Assembly (NCBI GenBank): GCA_949318235.1
Contig: OX439127.1
Span: forward strand, 22,240,874-22,304,873
Reading direction: 5' to 3'
DNA from: Ecdyonurus torrentis
Taxonomy: Eukaryota > Arthropoda > Insecta > Ephemeroptera > Heptageniidae
Length of the DNA stretch: 64,000 nucleotides
The position numbers and the translations under genes were made by a program. This document shows positions 62,295 to 64,000 of this stretch, piece after piece. The notes under the pieces are model-generated. The model was given only the letters and a program-made list of their open reading frames with translations. It did no database searches and was not told the DNA's origin. Within the stretch, counting starts at the first letter, position 1. Every line of letters begins with the position of its first letter.

Positions 62295-63407
62295 ACTTCA
62301 GCATGATCACTAATGTTATTCTTAATAGCAACATAATATGTGTTCTACTCTATAATTACGTTCAATGTAACATAATTTACTAATTTATTTTTCTCTAGGG
62401 GGGGGGGGGGGGGGAGTACAAACAGTATCAGACGTATATGAACTTCTATTCACACTGTGACATGCATTTTCGTTATAATTATTATTATATTTATTGAAGC
62501 TCTTTTTTTTTTTTTTTTTTTTGTATTAACAAGCTTTTTATTTTTTACGGGTTGAAATAGGAAAAAAAAAAAAAAAAAAAAAAAACAACAACAACAACTA
62601 GAAATTACGGAGTAATCGTGTTCAAGTTAAAAATTAATGAAAAGTAGTATTATAGAAGTAATTGATATATAGTAAAGTTGTAAATATAATGCGCTATATT
62701 TCAAATTTGAAAATAAATGAAGACCATAGTACGAAATAAACAAATGCAAAATAAACAGATTTAAATAAATAATGTTAAAATAAATCATAAATATTTTAAT
62801 AAAATGTGAACAAATTTAAAAGAAATTTAATTTTAATAAATGACAGGTTGAAAATTGATACTTTGAACAAGTGAAGATTTTATCATTATGTAATTTTGAT
62901 GCGGCAGAGAGAAAAAAATTGAAATGCTGCATTTTTTTCCCTTAGCAAATTAAGGAAAAATACTGAAAGCATTGTATTAAAGTAAAAAGATCGTCTAAAC
63001 CAGTGCCTCCCCTAATTGTTTATTTTGAAATTCGCCTTGTTTCATAGCTATTTTATGATGATAATTATTATTTATGCTCAATATGATCTGGAGTAGACCG
63101 CGCAAACTAGAGTATGTTTGCATTCTTTGATCATCACAGAGAAACAAACAGTCTTTCCTGTGCTCACATTGTTCGTGAGAGGCAAATCATAATAATTGCG
63201 GAGCATCATCCTCCGAGTATGAAAAATTGCTCGCTGTAAATAATAGTGAAATCAGAGCAGACGGAGCATATTAAGCCTGAATGCTCGAACCTCGATGCTC
63301 AAACGTGCACCCAGAGCATGTAAAAAGATAAATGTATAAATATTATATTTTTTTTAGTGTCGCGTTGCGTGTTATATAAAAATTGGGAAAAAAAAGAGTA
63401 AGCAGGG

Positions 63408-63452
<45 letters not shown>
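63408..63452. repeat. Poly-A tract, 45 bases
   Basis: Uninterrupted A, bordered on the right by a GC-richer 100-bp segment. Confidence 0.9.
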
Positions 63453-63453
<1 letters not shown>

Positions 63454-63908
63454 CATTCTATCCTGCGAAGCAGGCTTCTAGCTCTACTCCGGTGCTCAAC
63501 TGGTTGCATATATTCCAGGCTAGCAGTGTAATGGCGGCAGAACGCTTGAATTGTATCTATTCACCTTATCGTTTAATATAACGTTTTATACAAATTAAAT
63601 CTGTTTCAATATAATACAGTTAAACGGGATCTTCATTTAATGCCATTGGGTATCTCAAATTCTCAATACATGCATAGCGTAGCGTTTCCATCACAGGCAA
63701 TAGAGCTAACGATTTGAATGACTTATAACGAAAATGATGCAGCATATCGGCGATAGGCTTGTAGTTTGTAGTATACTGTATAACATAATATATTGTACAT
63801 TAGCGTTTTTATGTATTTTTTGTTTTTAATTATGATGAGTATGGTAGAGAGCAAATCGTGTAGTAAAAATCGTTGAATTTTAATATTAAAATATGAAATA
63901 AGAAACTA

Positions 63909-63927
63909 ATTGACCCAGGCAGTTCAT

Positions 63928-63961
<34 letters not shown>

Positions 63962-64000
63962 ATAATAATAATAATAAATAAAAATAAATAAATAAATAAT
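63909..64000 (+). repeat. Repeat unit copy 2 with poly-A and (AAT)n tail
   Basis: The 23-bp unit shared with 60060-60082 is followed by about 28 A and then AAT/AAAT repeats to the window end. Looks like the 3' end of a retroposed element. Confidence 0.55.

Noticed and set aside
63533..63580. ATGGCGGCAGAACGCTTG as the start of another gene
   Set aside because: Stops after 16 codons and has only a weak donor. Nothing else supports a gene.

Overview
The window is AT-rich animal nuclear DNA. It has spliced genes with GT-AG introns, long A/T and (TA)n tracts, and a dense load of transposons. Two conserved metazoan genes can be read exon by exon. Both are on the + strand. The first is a CEP97 (centrosomal LRR/IQ protein) orthologue, coded from 7289 to 21556 in 18 exons. 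The second is a MOB3-type MOB kinase activator, coded from 27291 to 43448 in 5 exons. A third + strand gene appears to begin at 52068 and to run out of the window; I can follow only two confident-phase exons and do not recognise it. The TATA box plus TCAGT-type initiator in one element, and the transposon types, fit an invertebrate, perhaps an arthropod. I cannot name the species.

Layout. 1-7288: intergenic, packed with fold-back elements (MITE-like hairpins) and a possible 4.1-kb inverted-repeat element. 7289-21556: CEP97. Its first intron carries a decayed mariner element with two younger repeats nested inside. Its intron 16 carries a 5'-truncated, reverse-oriented LINE reverse transcriptase, itself abutted by a 120-bp TA-flanked MITE. 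21557-27290: 3' flank of CEP97 and upstream region of MOB3. At 24523-24920 lies a 398-bp inverted-repeat element containing what reads as a complete type I hammerhead self-cleaving ribozyme behind a TATA/initiator promoter. 27291-43448: MOB3. Its 12.7-kb second intron holds a 9.3-kb LTR retrotransposon (30510-39813) with two LTRs that look identical, a gag ORF but no pol, and a very AT-rich interior. 43449-52067: MOB3 3' flank containing a defective Ty3/gypsy element (44321-48187) that has lost the reverse-transcriptase core and one LTR. 52068-64000: start of the unrecognised gene. Its second exon lies between two ~300-bp arms of a fold-back family that are inverted and 4.5 kb apart.

The two host genes have separate jobs. 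CEP97 is a centriole/cilium regulator that partners CP110. MOB3 is a zinc-binding adaptor related to Hippo-pathway MOBs. Nothing suggests they work together. The most unusual object is the ribozyme-bearing element at 24.5-24.9 kb, followed by the gag-only LTR element. All exon joins were made by eye from splice-site phase and similarity to known protein families. No database search or folding program was run.
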